A DNA stretch of 64,000 bases, from contig JANQPO010000019.1 of the NCBI GenBank assembly GCA_028289445.1, positions 186,001-250,000 on the forward strand, read 5' to 3'. Both the position numbers and the translations under genes were made by a program. Positions 36,591 to 46,055 of this stretch are shown here, one piece after another. The first letter of the stretch is position 1. The number at the start of each line of letters is the position of its first letter. Below the pieces are notes generated by a model that did no database searches, was not told the origin of the DNA, and saw nothing but the letters and a program-made list of their open reading frames with translations. This stretch comes from Tepidamorphaceae bacterium. GTDB taxonomy: Bacteria; Pseudomonadota; Alphaproteobacteria; Rhizobiales; JAKSCL01.

Positions 36591-36897
36591 CGCCGAGCGG
36601 GTATTCGCCGCGCCCTGGGAGGCGAAAGTCTTTGCGCTACAGCAGTCCCTCTTGGACGCGGGCGTATTCTCCGCGACGGAATGGGCGGAACGGCTCGGCG
36701 CCGAGATCGCCAAGGATGATTGCCGCGATGACGCGGAAGGGACCGCTTATTTCCGCTACTGGTTGAAGGCGCTGGAATGTCTGATTGCGGAAAAGGGCGT
36801 GGCATCGGCGGATAACCTTACCGGCCTCAGCGCGGACTGGCTGGCCGCGGCCGCCCGCACGCCCCACGGCAAACCGATCGAACTGACCTTAAAATAG
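36577..36897 (+). CDS. Nitrile hydratase accessory/activator protein
   Basis: A 106-residue homologue of the N-terminal part of the nitrile hydratase beta subunit, as in the P14K/NhlE-type activators that help cobalt insertion and cysteine oxidation in the alpha subunit. Characteristic residues are FAAPWEAKVFALQQSLLDAG and EGTAYFRYWLKALECLIAEK. I place the start at TTG (36577), preceded by GGGAG at 36565-36569; it overlaps nthB by 14 bases. A longer frame to an ATG at 36451 lies wholly inside nthB and reads as non-protein. It converges on the NicO gene with a nine-base overlap. Confidence 0.85.
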   Translation: MSQRDAERVFAAPWEAKVFALQQSLLDAGVFSATEWAERLGAEIAKDDCRDDAEGTAYFRYWLKALECLIAEKGVASADNLTGLSADWLAAAARTPHGKPIELTLK

Positions 36898-37869
36898 CGC
36901 GGGCCGCGGGCCGAAACTACCGATCAGGAGCACCAAGCCGAAGCCGAAGATCAGAAAAGCGCCAAGACCCTCGATCGCGCGCTGAACCGTCTCGGCTCTT
37001 CCCTGGTCGCCGGCGGCAAGCCGCATCACCAGGGTCCGCCCGCCGACGGCACCCAGCACGATAGCGGACACTGTGATCGCCGTGCCGAGGCTGATCGCGA
37101 AGACGGAGAGCGCCCCGGTCCAGACCATGTTCTGCGACAGGGCGAAAATGAGCACGATAATCGCGCCGGAACACGGCCGCATTCCAATGGACGCGACGAG
37201 GCTTGCTGCCTGGCCGAATGGGATGCGCCCCTCCATCGCCTGCGCCTCAGGTAGGTGGGCATGGCCGCAGTCCGCGCCGTGCACATGATCGTGGGCGTGA
37301 TCATTGGCATGGTTCGCCGGCGCGATGATTGGCTGCACGACCTTGCGCCATAGCATCCAAAGGCCGAACAGGGTCAGGATCGCGAAACTGATCCGCTCCA
37401 GCGTCCACACGCTTTCCGAAATCCGTGCGCCCGTCGCATTGAGAGCGACGGCAAGGACACCGACGGCGATGAGTGCCGTGACGCCTTGGACGAGGCTCGA
37501 CACCAGCGCCAAAAGCGCCCCACGCCGCGCCGCCGCGCGGCTGGCCAGCATATAGGATCCGAGCACCGCCTTACCGTGGCCCGGGCCGGCAGCATGGAGG
37601 ATCCCATAGAGAAAACTCGCAGCCACAAGCCACACGCCCGCCATCGGCGACTCGCGAAACGCCACCAGGGCATCGATCAAAAGCTTGTAGAAGGCCGACT
37701 GCTGCGCCGCGACCCAGGCGGCAAAGCCCGTGGGCGTCGGCGCTTGCGCGGCATTCGGATCAGGACGCAAGAGCGTCGCTTGAGCAAGCGCCTCTCCGGC
37801 ACCGGCAATCAAGAGAATGAAAATGGCAGCCGCGACAAGCGGGCCGGCTATCCCGCGCCTTGTGCGCAC
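36889..37869 (-). CDS. NicO-family nickel/cobalt transporter
   Basis: A 326-residue membrane protein of the NicO/RcnA family with six or seven predicted helices. The helix-1 region has FLYGILHAAGPGHGKAVLGS, the conserved H-x4-GHGK metal motif. A cytoplasmic loop near residue 190 carries HANDHAHDHVHGADCGHAHL, a His-rich metal-binding segment. Later, GMRPCSGAIIVLIFALSQ is the second conserved block. Family members import or export Ni or Co. The tail-to-tail position next to a cobalt nitrile hydratase suggests cobalt, but a DUF1007 partner is a common neighbour of these transporters in general. Confidence 0.88.
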   Translation of the reverse strand: MRTRRGIAGPLVAAAIFILLIAGAGEALAQATLLRPDPNAAQAPTPTGFAAWVAAQQSAFYKLLIDALVAFRESPMAGVWLVAASFLYGILHAAGPGHGKAVLGSYMLASRAAARRGALLALVSSLVQGVTALIAVGVLAVALNATGARISESVWTLERISFAILTLFGLWMLWRKVVQPIIAPANHANDHAHDHVHGADCGHAHLPEAQAMEGRIPFGQAASLVASIGMRPCSGAIIVLIFALSQNMVWTGALSVFAISLGTAITVSAIVLGAVGGRTLVMRLAAGDQGRAETVQRAIEGLGAFLIFGFGLVLLIGSFGPRPALF

Positions 37870-38510
37870 GTCAGCTTGATCTCCTCGGCGAACTGCGAGG
37901 CGAAATTGTCCAACTCGTCGATCGCAGCCAGGAAGTCATCGGAGAAATCGGTGGTCGAATCGAGCTTGTTCTCGCCGACCGTGACATGCTCCATCGTGCA
38001 GGCGCCGTTGCCGCCGGCGAAAGTTGCCGGCTCTTCCTTGTCGAGGAAGAACGCCACGAAAATGGTCGGATCATAGACCTGCATGGTGGCCGGCTGCTCG
38101 GTAATCGACAGGGTTTCGACCAAAGGCAGTGTGAAGTTCAGCGTGAGTTGCACGCCGTCATAGTCGAGCCAGTAGTTGATCGGCTCGTTGAATACGACCT
38201 CGGTTCCACCGGATTCGACGAAGGTGAAAAACTCATACTCTGCAAGCGATTCGACGTTCACTTGCGCCAGTTCGGCCAGTTCCTCGCGGGAATATTCGCC
38301 GTCGCCGTTCTCGTCGAGACCTTGCAGCGCGTAGGCGGAAAAGGCCGGGTCGAACGTCCATTTGTGACGGACCGCGGTGAGACTGCGCGTCTCATCCATC
38401 ACGAACTCGGACCGGCTATCGATGAACACATGTGGGTGCGCGAGCGCTGGCACAGCGACGCCGAGCGCAAGACCGGCGCCGACGAGCGACGAAAGAAGAC
38501 GATTCGACAC
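37848..38510 (-). CDS. DUF1007 periplasmic protein, partner of NicO transporter
   Basis: A 220-residue secreted protein. GTG was chosen as start because AAAGGGG lies six bases upstream and it gives a compact signal peptide (LLSSLVGAGLALGVAVPALA) with cleavage before HPHVFID; an ATG six codons earlier has no ribosome site. The mature N-terminus HPHVFIDSRSEFVMDETRSL is diagnostic for DUF1007. It contains an EF-hand-like loop DENGDGEYSREEL near residue 78. It overlaps the NicO gene by 22 bases. Members are thought to deliver or sense metal for the transporter; this is not proven. Confidence 0.82.
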   Translation of the reverse strand: MSNRLLSSLVGAGLALGVAVPALAHPHVFIDSRSEFVMDETRSLTAVRHKWTFDPAFSAYALQGLDENGDGEYSREELAELAQVNVESLAEYEFFTFVESGGTEVVFNEPINYWLDYDGVQLTLNFTLPLVETLSITEQPATMQVYDPTIFVAFFLDKEEPATFAGGNGACTMEHVTVGENKLDSTTDFSDDFLAAIDELDNFASQFAEEIKLTCAQGAG

Positions 38511-38589
38511 GCAATGCCCCTTTGCCATTTCAGCGAGACTTGCCTCCAGAAGATGGAGAATTCGTGACCAAATGCCAAGGCTTGGGCAA

Positions 38590-39423
38590 TCAGCCGATCC
38601 AATCGCTGGTTTTCGCCCGTACGGCAGCCGCGTCCAGGCGCCGCCGTCCAGTGGCCAGACCCGCCTCACGCGCCAGGCCGACCAGCTCAGATGTGGTGTT
38701 GGCGACCTGTCCGTCCGGCATCATCATGTTGTTCTCAAAGCCGACCCGTATGTCGCCGCCACGCAAGAGCGCCTGTTTGACGCAGGCCGCTTCGCCACGT
38801 CCGAACGCGCAAACCGCCCAGCGATGGGGCGGGGCATCCGCCATGGCGGCCAGAAACGGATCGAGGTCCGCCGGCGCGCTGATCTGGCCGGGCGTATAGC
38901 GGCCCAAGACATAAAGACAATAGGGGTGAGCGAAAGGGATGTGAGCGGCATTCATCATTGCCTTGAAACGCTCGGTGTCGGCGGCGTCATAAAGGATGAA
39001 CTGTGGCCACACGCCTTCGTCCTTCATCCAGCGAAAGAATGCGAACGCGACGGCTTCGTCGTCGGGTGACGGGCAGATCTCCCGTAGCGCAATGGAAGCC
39101 GCTTCCGGCTTAACCGCCTTGATCGTCGCGATTTGTTCATCGGGCGTGTACTGGTCCATCGCCTCGCTGGTGATCTGGACAATCACCCGATCCCCGGCCA
39201 GGTCCCGGATCGCCGCGATGGCTTCCCGATACCGCCCGGGATCAAGAGAATGCCCCCCGGCCTCGTCTCGAACATGAATGTGGACAACGGCCGCACCTGC
39301 AGCCGCGCAGCGCTTGGCCTCGGCTGCGATCTCATCCGGGGTGATCGGTAAGTTCGGATGATCGAGCTTGGTCTTGCGCGCACCATTGGGAGCCGCCATC
39401 ACGATGAGGTCCGAATCCGTCAT
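38590..39423 (-). CDS. Beta-keto acid cleavage enzyme family (DUF849/BKACE)
   Basis: A 277-residue TIM-barrel, zinc-dependent enzyme. The metal-binding His pair lies in AAVVHIHVRDEAGGHSLDPG near residue 40, and ITSEAMDQYTPDEQ follows near residue 85. BKACE enzymes cleave a beta-keto acid with acetyl-CoA to give acetoacetate and an acyl-CoA; the founding member, Kce, acts on 3-keto-5-aminohexanoate in lysine fermentation. The start follows GGGGAGAAA. No other lysine-fermentation or carnitine genes are adjacent, so the specific keto acid is not known. Confidence 0.88.
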   Translation of the reverse strand: MTDSDLIVMAAPNGARKTKLDHPNLPITPDEIAAEAKRCAAAGAAVVHIHVRDEAGGHSLDPGRYREAIAAIRDLAGDRVIVQITSEAMDQYTPDEQIATIKAVKPEAASIALREICPSPDDEAVAFAFFRWMKDEGVWPQFILYDAADTERFKAMMNAAHIPFAHPYCLYVLGRYTPGQISAPADLDPFLAAMADAPPHRWAVCAFGRGEAACVKQALLRGGDIRVGFENNMMMPDGQVANTTSELVGLAREAGLATGRRRLDAAAVRAKTSDWIG

Positions 39424-39545
39424 TTTCTCCCCGATTTCCGTGACTTGCCGCAACGCGAAACATGACAGCGCCCGGTCGCGCGGCTACAACTGTGTCGAAA
39501 TGATGACGCGCGGAGCGGCGCCGCGCAACGCAGGATGACATATCG

Positions 39546-41297
39546 ATGAAGCGTCTTCGCCCCCTCTTGCTTGCCGGATTCGCCGCTTTAATGCTGAATC
39601 TTCCGGCTTCCGCCCAGGTCTCGCAGGCCGAACCGGAAGCCGCGACCGGGGCACAATCCGTCCGTCCATCCATCACTGGCACGACCCACATGGCCGTGAC
39701 CGCGCATCCGGCCGCCAGCGAGGCGGCGCGGGATATCTTGCGCGCCGGCGGCAGCGCCATCGACGCCGCAATCGCCGCGCAAATGGTGCTGACCCTCGTC
39801 GAACCGCAGTCCTCCGGCATCGGCGGCGGCGCCTTCATTCTCCATTTCGAGGGCGAGAACCGGCTGGTCACAACCTATGACGGCCGTGAAACTGCGCCGA
39901 AACTGACGACAGAGAATCGGTTTCTGGACGATGCCGGGACTCCGCTGCCTTGGCCCGAAGCCGTTTTCAGCGGCTTATCGGTCGGCGTGCCCGGTGTGTT
40001 GGCGGCGCTTGAATTGGCGCACCAAAATCACGGAAAATTGCCGTGGGCCGATCTCTTTCAGCCGGCCATCCGACTGGCCCGATCAGGCTTCGCGGTTGGA
40101 CCGCGCCTCAATGGGCTCTTGACCCGCATGGGTGCGGACGCGTTCTTTCCGGCCGCACGCGCTTACTTCTTCGATGAGGCCGGCGCGCCCTGGTCCGTCG
40201 GCCATGTCCTTCAGAACTCCGACCTCGCCGACACTTTGGAACGGATCGCCAACGAAGGGCCGGATGCCTTTTATCTGGGCGGGATTGCGCGCGACATCGT
40301 ATCCGCCGTTCAAAACACCGAGCGCTTGCCGGGCGACATGACGCTGATCGACCTTGCAGATTATGTCGCTAAGGTCCGCGATCCGGTGTGCAGCCGCTAT
40401 CGTCGCCGCACCGTGTGCGGCATGGGTCCGCCGTCGTCCGGCGGTCTGGCCGTCGGGCAGACGCTCGCACTCCTCGACGGGCGTTGGATCGGTCCGACGA
40501 TGTCGGACACCGCGCTTCACCGGATCGCCGAGGCGGAGAAGCTCGCCTTCGCCGACCGCAATCGCTATGTCGGCGACAGCGATTTTGTCGCCGTGCCGGC
40601 CAAGGGCATGCTCGACCGGGCGTACATCGCAAGCCGACGCGCCTTGATCGATCCGGATCGCGCGATGGAGAAGGCGGAGCCCGGCGAGCCGCCGGCGATC
40701 GAACCAGTGGTGAACGGTGCCGATGCCAGCCGCGAAAACCCCGGCACCAGTCATATCTCGATCGTCGACGCCAACGGCAACGCCGTGTCGATGACGACGA
40801 CAATTGAGTCAGCGTTCGGCGCCCGGTTGATGGTGCGGGGCTTCCTCTTGAACAACGAGTTGACCGATTTTTCCTTCCGGCCTGAGGACGACGCGGGTCG
40901 GCCCATCGCCAACCGTGTGGAGCCCGGTAAACGGCCGCGCTCGTCGATGGCGCCGACACTCGTTTTCGCCGAAAGCGGCGCGTTGGAGTTGGTGCTCGGC
41001 TCGCCGGGCGGCAGCCGGATCATTCCTTATGTCGTCAAAGGGATCGTGGGCGCGATCGATTGGCGGCTCGATGCCCAGGCCGTCGCCGACCTCCCGAATT
41101 TCGGCAGTCGCAATGGACCGTTCGAGATCGAAGAGGGTCATGAAGGCTCCGCGTTCATCCCGCGCCTGGAGCAACGCGGGCACACGATCCGCGTGGGCGC
41201 CATGACCAGCGGCTTGAACATCATCAAGGTGAAACCGAACGGTACGCTTGAGGGCGGTAGCGATCCGAGACGGGAAGGTGTGGCGCTGGCGGATTAG
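39546..41297 (+). CDS. ggt: Gamma-glutamyltransferase
   Basis: A 583-residue secreted Ntn-hydrolase that cleaves the gamma-glutamyl bond of glutathione. A signal peptide ([19 protein letters not shown]) is followed by [20 protein letters not shown] and [19 protein letters not shown]. The autoprocessing site and N-terminal nucleophile Thr of the small subunit lie in [20 protein letters not shown] near residue 400. The oxyanion-type block [13 protein letters not shown] follows. With gshA nearby the cell can both make and recycle glutathione. The stop overlaps the convergent nucleoside phosphorylase gene by four bases. Confidence 0.93.
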   Translation: MKRLRPLLLAGFAALMLNLPASAQVSQAEPEAATGAQSVRPSITGTTHMAVTAHPAASEAARDILRAGGSAIDAAIAAQMVLTLVEPQSSGIGGGAFILHFEGENRLVTTYDGRETAPKLTTENRFLDDAGTPLPWPEAVFSGLSVGVPGVLAALELAHQNHGKLPWADLFQPAIRLARSGFAVGPRLNGLLTRMGADAFFPAARAYFFDEAGAPWSVGHVLQNSDLADTLERIANEGPDAFYLGGIARDIVSAVQNTERLPGDMTLIDLADYVAKVRDPVCSRYRRRTVCGMGPPSSGGLAVGQTLALLDGRWIGPTMSDTALHRIAEAEKLAFADRNRYVGDSDFVAVPAKGMLDRAYIASRRALIDPDRAMEKAEPGEPPAIEPVVNGADASRENPGTSHISIVDANGNAVSMTTTIESAFGARLMVRGFLLNNELTDFSFRPEDDAGRPIANRVEPGKRPRSSMAPTLVFAESGALELVLGSPGGSRIIPYVVKGIVGAIDWRLDAQAVADLPNFGSRNGPFEIEEGHEGSAFIPRLEQRGHTIRVGAMTSGLNIIKVKPNGTLEGGSDPRREGVALAD

Positions 41298-42001
41298 TGG
41301 CTAAACGCCGCTTCCAGCGCGATTTCGACCATCTCGCCGAAACTGCGCTCTCGGTCGGCGGCCGGTAACTCTTCGCCGGTCGTCAGGTGGTCGGAAACCG
41401 TAACGACAGCCAGCGCCCGACAGCCGTGGCGGGCCGCGAGGGTGTAGAGTTCCGCGGCCTCCATTTCGACGGCTAGCGTTCCGTGGCGGACAAGTTGCTC
41501 CATCAGATCCGGGCGCTCGTCGTAGAACGTATCACCGGAGTAGATGCCGCCGACATGAACGGCCGTGCCCCTGGCCTCCGCCGCCGCGACAGCCGCTCGT
41601 AACAGACCCCAATCGGCCGCCGGCGCGAAGTTCAGTTCTCGCATAATGCCGCGGCTGGGAGTCGAGATGGACGAGGCCGTCATGGCAATCACGATGTCGC
41701 GCAGCGCCACCTGCGGCGCCATCCCGCCGCAGGACCCGATGCGGATCAAGGTCCGGGCGCCGAAATCCTTGATCAGCTCGTTGACGTAGATCGACAGCGA
41801 CGGCATGCCCATGCCGGTGCCGTGAACCGTGACCGGATGACCACGCCAGGCGCCGGTATAGCCGAGCATGCCGCGTACCTCGTTAACGAGGCGCGGTTCG
41901 TCCAGAAACGTCTCCGCCGCCCAGCGGGCACGATAGGGATCGCCGGGCAGGAGAACCGTCTCGGCGATGTCGCCCGGCTGCGCGCCGATGTGGATGGACA
42001 T
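41294..42001 (-). CDS. deoD: Purine nucleoside phosphorylase, DeoD type
   Basis: A 235-residue hexameric-type nucleoside phosphorylase. The start [20 protein letters not shown] contains His and the GDP phosphate-binding motif seen in DeoD. Further motifs are [17 protein letters not shown] near residue 62, RIGSCGGM near 86, and [13 protein letters not shown] near 178, where Glu binds the ribose. It cleaves purine nucleosides with phosphate to base and ribose 1-phosphate. It stands alone between ggt and the photolyase gene. Confidence 0.9.
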   Translation of the reverse strand: MSIHIGAQPGDIAETVLLPGDPYRARWAAETFLDEPRLVNEVRGMLGYTGAWRGHPVTVHGTGMGMPSLSIYVNELIKDFGARTLIRIGSCGGMAPQVALRDIVIAMTASSISTPSRGIMRELNFAPAADWGLLRAAVAAAEARGTAVHVGGIYSGDTFYDERPDLMEQLVRHGTLAVEMEAAELYTLAARHGCRALAVVTVSDHLTTGEELPAADRERSFGEMVEIALEAAFSH

Positions 42002-42075
42002 TGCGGTACCCCCTCAATCGTCTCGCGAATTGTGCGCCCAAAGCCTGCGGCCGGACAAGATGTGCGATGCAATCG

Positions 42076-43605
42076 CTAGCTCAGCGTGTCGAGAAAATCC
42101 GCTGCGCTCTCGCGATAGGCCTGCTTCTTCTCGGCGGACATGCGATCCCAGGTCCGATAGATCTGGGCAAGGCGCGGATTGCCGCGCAGGATCCGTTCGT
42201 TGCGCGCCAAGAAATCCCAGTAGAGCGGGTTGAATGGGCAGGCGTCCTTGCCAATCTTTTGCTTCACGTCGTAGCGGCACGCACCGCAATAGTCGGACAT
42301 CTTGTTGATATAGTTGCCGCTTGCCGCATAGGGCTTGGAGGCAAGGATGCCGCCATCGGCGAATTGGCTCATGCCGAGCGTGTTCGGCAGTTCGACCCAC
42401 TCATAGGCGTCGGCGTAGACCATGAGATACCACTCGTGCACGGCCTTGGGATCGACGCCGGCGAGCATGGCGAAGTTTCCGGTGACCATGAGGCGCTGAA
42501 TGTGGTGGGCGTAGGCCTCCTCCTTGGTCTGGTCGATCGCGGCCTTTAGGCAGGCCATGCCCGTGTCGCCGGTCCAATAGAACACGGGCAGCGGGCGGTC
42601 GGCGCCGAAGGTGTTCAGCTCAACGTAGCCCGGCATCTTCAGCCAATAGAGACCCCGCACGAACTCGCGCCAGCCGATGATCTGGCGGATGAAGCCTTCC
42701 ACGGCGTTGAGCGGCGCCCGCCCGGCGCGATACTCCGCTTCCACGCGCCGGCATATGGCCAGCGGATCGAGCAACCCGACATTGATGTAGGCCGAAAGGA
42801 CCGCGTGATAGAGGAACCGCTCGTTCTCAAGCATCGCGTCCTGATAGTCGCCAAAGAACGGCAAGGCCGTTTCGATGAAGCGGTCAAGCGCGACCTGTGC
42901 TTGTTCGGCTGTCACGGCAAACCAAAACGGTTCGAGATCGCCGAAGTGATCGGCGAACCGCTCGCTGACCAGTGCGAGCACGGCTCGGGTCGTCGCGTCC
43001 GGATCGAAGCGTGCCGGTGCCGGCATGAATAAGTCCGGATCGGCCCGCTTTCTGTTCTCTGTGTCGAAATTCCAGCGACCGCCGACCGGCGTGTCGCTGT
43101 CCATCAACAGCCCGGTCTTGCGCCGCATCTCGCGATAGAAATGTTCCATGCGCAACTGCTTGCGGTCCTTGGCCCATTCGGCGAAATCTGACCTGGAGCA
43201 GAGGAACCGATCGTCTTCGAGGGTGTCGACGGGAATGCCGAACCGTTCGGCCCAGGTGTCCATTGCCGTCCGCACCCGCCACTCGCCGGGTTCGACTACT
43301 ATGATCCTGTCGGGCGCGTGGCGGTCGATCGCGCGCGCGATTTCACCGGTGAACGATCCGCTGTTTTCTGGGTCGTCGAGCGCGACATAGTCGACCATCC
43401 AGCCGTCGGACCGGAGCGCCGCCGCGAAATGGCGCATCGCCGAGAAGACGAACGCGATCTTCTTCTTGTGGTGCCGGACATAGGTCGCCTCCTCGGCGAC
43501 CTCGACCATCAAGACACGGGCGCTGGCCTTGTTGGCGGCTTCGAGCGATGACAGCGACGGCGTGAGCTGGTCGCCGAGCACCAGCACAAGGTCGGTATCG
43601 GGCAT
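42076..43605 (-). CDS. Cryptochrome/photolyase of the FeS-BCP ((6-4) photolyase) class
   Basis: A 509-residue flavoprotein of the bacterial iron-sulfur photolyase/cryptochrome group, which includes PhrB (6-4) photolyase and CryB. The N-terminal antenna domain begins DLVLVLGDQLTPSLSSL. The FAD-binding helical domain has AHHIQRLMVTGNFAMLAGVD and LGMSQFADGGILASKPYAAS, and the cysteines in MSDYCGACRYDVKQKIGKDA plus the following CPFNPLYWDFL are ligands of the 4Fe-4S cluster. It most likely repairs UV photoproducts with light, but a signalling role is possible. There is no clear Shine-Dalgarno sequence; a hairpin ends ten bases before the start. Confidence 0.9.
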   Translation of the reverse strand: MPDTDLVLVLGDQLTPSLSSLEAANKASARVLMVEVAEEATYVRHHKKKIAFVFSAMRHFAAALRSDGWMVDYVALDDPENSGSFTGEIARAIDRHAPDRIIVVEPGEWRVRTAMDTWAERFGIPVDTLEDDRFLCSRSDFAEWAKDRKQLRMEHFYREMRRKTGLLMDSDTPVGGRWNFDTENRKRADPDLFMPAPARFDPDATTRAVLALVSERFADHFGDLEPFWFAVTAEQAQVALDRFIETALPFFGDYQDAMLENERFLYHAVLSAYINVGLLDPLAICRRVEAEYRAGRAPLNAVEGFIRQIIGWREFVRGLYWLKMPGYVELNTFGADRPLPVFYWTGDTGMACLKAAIDQTKEEAYAHHIQRLMVTGNFAMLAGVDPKAVHEWYLMVYADAYEWVELPNTLGMSQFADGGILASKPYAASGNYINKMSDYCGACRYDVKQKIGKDACPFNPLYWDFLARNERILRGNPRLAQIYRTWDRMSAEKKQAYRESAADFLDTLS

Positions 43606-43615
43606 TACGCAACAA

Positions 43616-43644
43616 TCTCAGGAACGGGGTTTTCGTTCCTGAGA
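43616..43644 (-). terminator. Hairpin between oxidoreductase and photolyase genes
   Basis: TCTCAGGAACG and its exact complement CGTTCCTGAGA form an 11-base stem with a 7-base loop. Read on the minus strand it follows the oxidoreductase stop by some 30 bases and is followed by TTGTTG, a weak T-tract. It is a plausible terminator but also lies in the photolyase leader directly before its start. Confidence 0.55.
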
Positions 43645-43677
43645 CATGGCGCAGCAATCGGAACTTGCCAGGGGCTG

Positions 43678-44820
43678 TTACCCCGTCGCGTTCTCCCACT
43701 GGCCCGATTGCGCCGAGCGCAGAACGGCGTCGGTGACCAGATCGGTGGCGAGCGCGTCGCGGAAGGTCGGCGCCGCCGGCGTGCCCGAGGACAGGCCCTC
43801 GATGAAATCGGCGGCCTGGTGGATGAAGGTGTGCTCATATCCAATTTGCAGGCCGGGCACCCACCAATGGTCCATATACGGATGGTCGCCATCGGTGATG
43901 TGAACCGACCGCCACCCACGCGTTTGCCCCTCGTCGCGGTGGTCGAAATATTCGAGCCGGTGCAGATCGTGAAGGTCCCAGAAGATCGAGGCATGCTCGC
44001 CGTTAATCTCCAGCGTGTAGAGCGCTTTATGGCCGCGGGCGTAGCGCGTCGCCTCGAACGTTGCCAGCGAACCGTTGGCGAACTTGGCAAGGAACAGGCT
44101 GGCGTCGTCTATGCCGACCTTTTGCACCTGGCCGGTCAAATTGTGCATGCGTTCCTTGACAAAGGTCTCCGTCAGGCCGGACACGGAGTCGATCCCGCCG
44201 TTCAGCCACATCGCCGTGTCGATGCAGTGGGCCAGAAGATCGCCGGTCACGCCGGAGCCGGCGACATCGACATCCAGCCGCCAGAGGCCTTCGCCGCCTT
44301 GCGGGAGATCGGCGGAGATCGTCCAGTCCTGCAGGAATTTGGCGCGATAGTGGAAGATGCGACCGAGTTTTCCCTCATCGATCAACTGCTTAGCAAGTGT
44401 GACAGCAGGCACGCGGCGATAGTTGTACCACACCATGTTCGCCACGCCGGCCTTCTCGACAGCATCGACCATGGCGCCGGATTCAGCGGCGTTGCGGCCG
44501 AGCGGCTTTTCGCACATCACCATTTTGCCGGCCTCGGCGGCGGCAATCGCGATGTCGTGGTGCGTGTCGTTCGGGCTGGCGATATCGATCAGATCGATGT
44601 CGTCGCGCGCGATCAACGCGCGCCAGTCTGTTTCGACGCTTTCATAGCCCCACTGCGCGGCAAACGCATTGGCGCGTTCCTCGTTTCGGGCGCAGACAGC
44701 CGCCAGCACCGGGCGTCGGTCGAGATCGAAGAAATTGTTGACGCTGCGAAACGCATTCGAATGGGTCCGGCCCATGAAGCCGTAGCCGATCAGGCCGACT
44801 CTGAGGTCTTGTTGCGCCAT
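43678..44820 (-). CDS. Gfo/Idh/MocA-family sugar oxidoreductase
   Basis: A 380-residue NAD(P)-dependent dehydrogenase. The Rossmann motif is [17 protein letters not shown] near residue 8, and the family's catalytic Lys lies in [15 protein letters not shown] near residue 97. A second domain has [16 protein letters not shown]. Members oxidise hydroxyls of sugars, inositols or their derivatives. It lies 12 bases after a TIM-barrel epimerase gene on the same strand, so the pair probably acts on one substrate in the carbohydrate locus that follows. The substrate is unknown. Confidence 0.88.
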   Translation of the reverse strand: MAQQDLRVGLIGYGFMGRTHSNAFRSVNNFFDLDRRPVLAAVCARNEERANAFAAQWGYESVETDWRALIARDDIDLIDIASPNDTHHDIAIAAAEAGKMVMCEKPLGRNAAESGAMVDAVEKAGVANMVWYNYRRVPAVTLAKQLIDEGKLGRIFHYRAKFLQDWTISADLPQGGEGLWRLDVDVAGSGVTGDLLAHCIDTAMWLNGGIDSVSGLTETFVKERMHNLTGQVQKVGIDDASLFLAKFANGSLATFEATRYARGHKALYTLEINGEHASIFWDLHDLHRLEYFDHRDEGQTRGWRSVHITDGDHPYMDHWWVPGLQIGYEHTFIHQAADFIEGLSSGTPAAPTFRDALATDLVTDAVLRSAQSGQWENATG

Positions 44821-44832
44821 CGGTCCGCCTCC

Positions 44833-45879
44833 TTATTCCTGCCAGCCATGCGCGTCGCGCACGGAGATCATAGCGGCCAAGACATCGTTCCACGTGTCCT
44901 GTCGCATCAGTTCGGCGTTCGGGAACATGCAGCCATCCCAGCAGATATGGCGGATCGCCTTGGTCACGTTGCCGTCACCGTCGCGCAGCCAGAACCCGGC
45001 ATCTTCGGCGATGTTGAGCTTGCCGTTCGGGTCGTTGGCCATGCAGTGGCGGCCGGTCTTGTCGTGCGAGCCCATTCCTTTCACCGTCGCGTCGTTCTGA
45101 GCGACATGGAAGTCGATGGTCCAGGGTCTCAGCGCATCGGTCATCTGCTTCAGGGCATCCTTGAGGATAGATCGATCGGACCAGTCATAGTCCTTCGGCA
45201 GAATGCGGTGCTCGGGCGCGTTGTGGCCGAGCGTGTAAAGAAGCGTGTGCGCCATGTCGGCCTGGAAGCCGAGGGTCTGCGGCCGGTCGACGGCTTCAAG
45301 CAGATCGAGCATATCGCGCCAGGAATGCATGCCGCCCCAGCAGATTTCACCTTCCGCCGCCAGGCGTTGGCCGTGATCCTCGGCGACATTGCAGGCTTCG
45401 CGGAACGTCTCGGCGATGATCTTGGTGTTGCCGGCGGGATCCTTGGCCCAGTCCTCGACACCGGCGGCTGAGTCAATCCGCACGACGCCGGACGGCCGCA
45501 CGCCGAGCTCCGTCAGCCGCTGACAGATCTTGCAGGCCTTCTCGACCATGGCGACGAACTGCTTGCGCTCCTCGGCCGAGCCCATCGCGGAACCGCCGCC
45601 GACGGGCGGCCACACCGGCGCCACCGCCGACCCGATGGCCAGACCCTTCGCCTGGGCCTTGTCGGCCAGCGCCTTGATGCCGTCATCGTCGACATCGATG
45701 GACGTGTGCGGATCGGCCAGGAAGATGTCGATGCCGTCGAACTTGACGCCGTCGACCTCGGCCGCCGCAGTCAGGTCGATCATGGTGTCGAGATCGATCG
45801 GCGGCTCTGAATCCGGCCCTTTTCCGACCAGGCCCGGCCACATAGCATTGTGTAGTTTCGGATAGGTATTCGTGCCCAT
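44833..45879 (-). CDS. Xylose-isomerase-like TIM-barrel protein (sugar phosphate isomerase/epimerase family)
   Basis: A 348-residue protein of the AP endonuclease 2/xylose isomerase-like barrel superfamily. Visible features are [17 protein letters not shown] near residue 40, [15 protein letters not shown] with a probable metal-binding Glu near residue 178, [19 protein letters not shown] near residue 207, and [20 protein letters not shown] near residue 255, all fitting divalent-metal ligands. It is longer than simple hydroxypyruvate isomerases. It forms a two-gene unit with the oxidoreductase and is divergent from a second epimerase operon. The reaction is not known. Confidence 0.78.
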   Translation of the reverse strand: MGTNTYPKLHNAMWPGLVGKGPDSEPPIDLDTMIDLTAAAEVDGVKFDGIDIFLADPHTSIDVDDDGIKALADKAQAKGLAIGSAVAPVWPPVGGGSAMGSAEERKQFVAMVEKACKICQRLTELGVRPSGVVRIDSAAGVEDWAKDPAGNTKIIAETFREACNVAEDHGQRLAAEGEICWGGMHSWRDMLDLLEAVDRPQTLGFQADMAHTLLYTLGHNAPEHRILPKDYDWSDRSILKDALKQMTDALRPWTIDFHVAQNDATVKGMGSHDKTGRHCMANDPNGKLNIAEDAGFWLRDGDGNVTKAIRHICWDGCMFPNAELMRQDTWNDVLAAMISVRDAHGWQE

Positions 45880-45961
45880 TCAGTCCTCCCGTCCAGGCCC
45901 GCTCATTGACCGGCGACCCTTCGGCAAACTCTACCGGTGCAGCACGATAATTGGAAGTCAC

Positions 45962-46032
45962 GAAGCGCATTGCGGCTTCCCTCTTTGCCGCCAAATATCC
46001 TATAAATAACAGCAAGAAAGCCGCGATCGCGG
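45962..46032. promoter_or_regulatory. Candidate operators and promoter in the divergent epimerase region
   Basis: GAAGC (45962-45966) and GCTTC (45975-45979) form an inverted repeat, TATAAA at 46001 is a possible -10 box for the plus-strand genes, and CCGCGATCGCGG (46021-46032) is a perfect 12-base palindrome 24 bases before the ATG. No regulator gene is adjacent, so the binding protein is unknown. Confidence 0.35.
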
Positions 46033-46055
46033 TCAATCAACGGGGAGAGGACGCC

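Noticed and set aside
43708-45471. A 587-codon plus-strand frame opposite the oxidoreductase and epimerase genes
   Set aside because: Both minus-strand genes are clear family members; this frame runs across the junction of both and shows no conserved motif.
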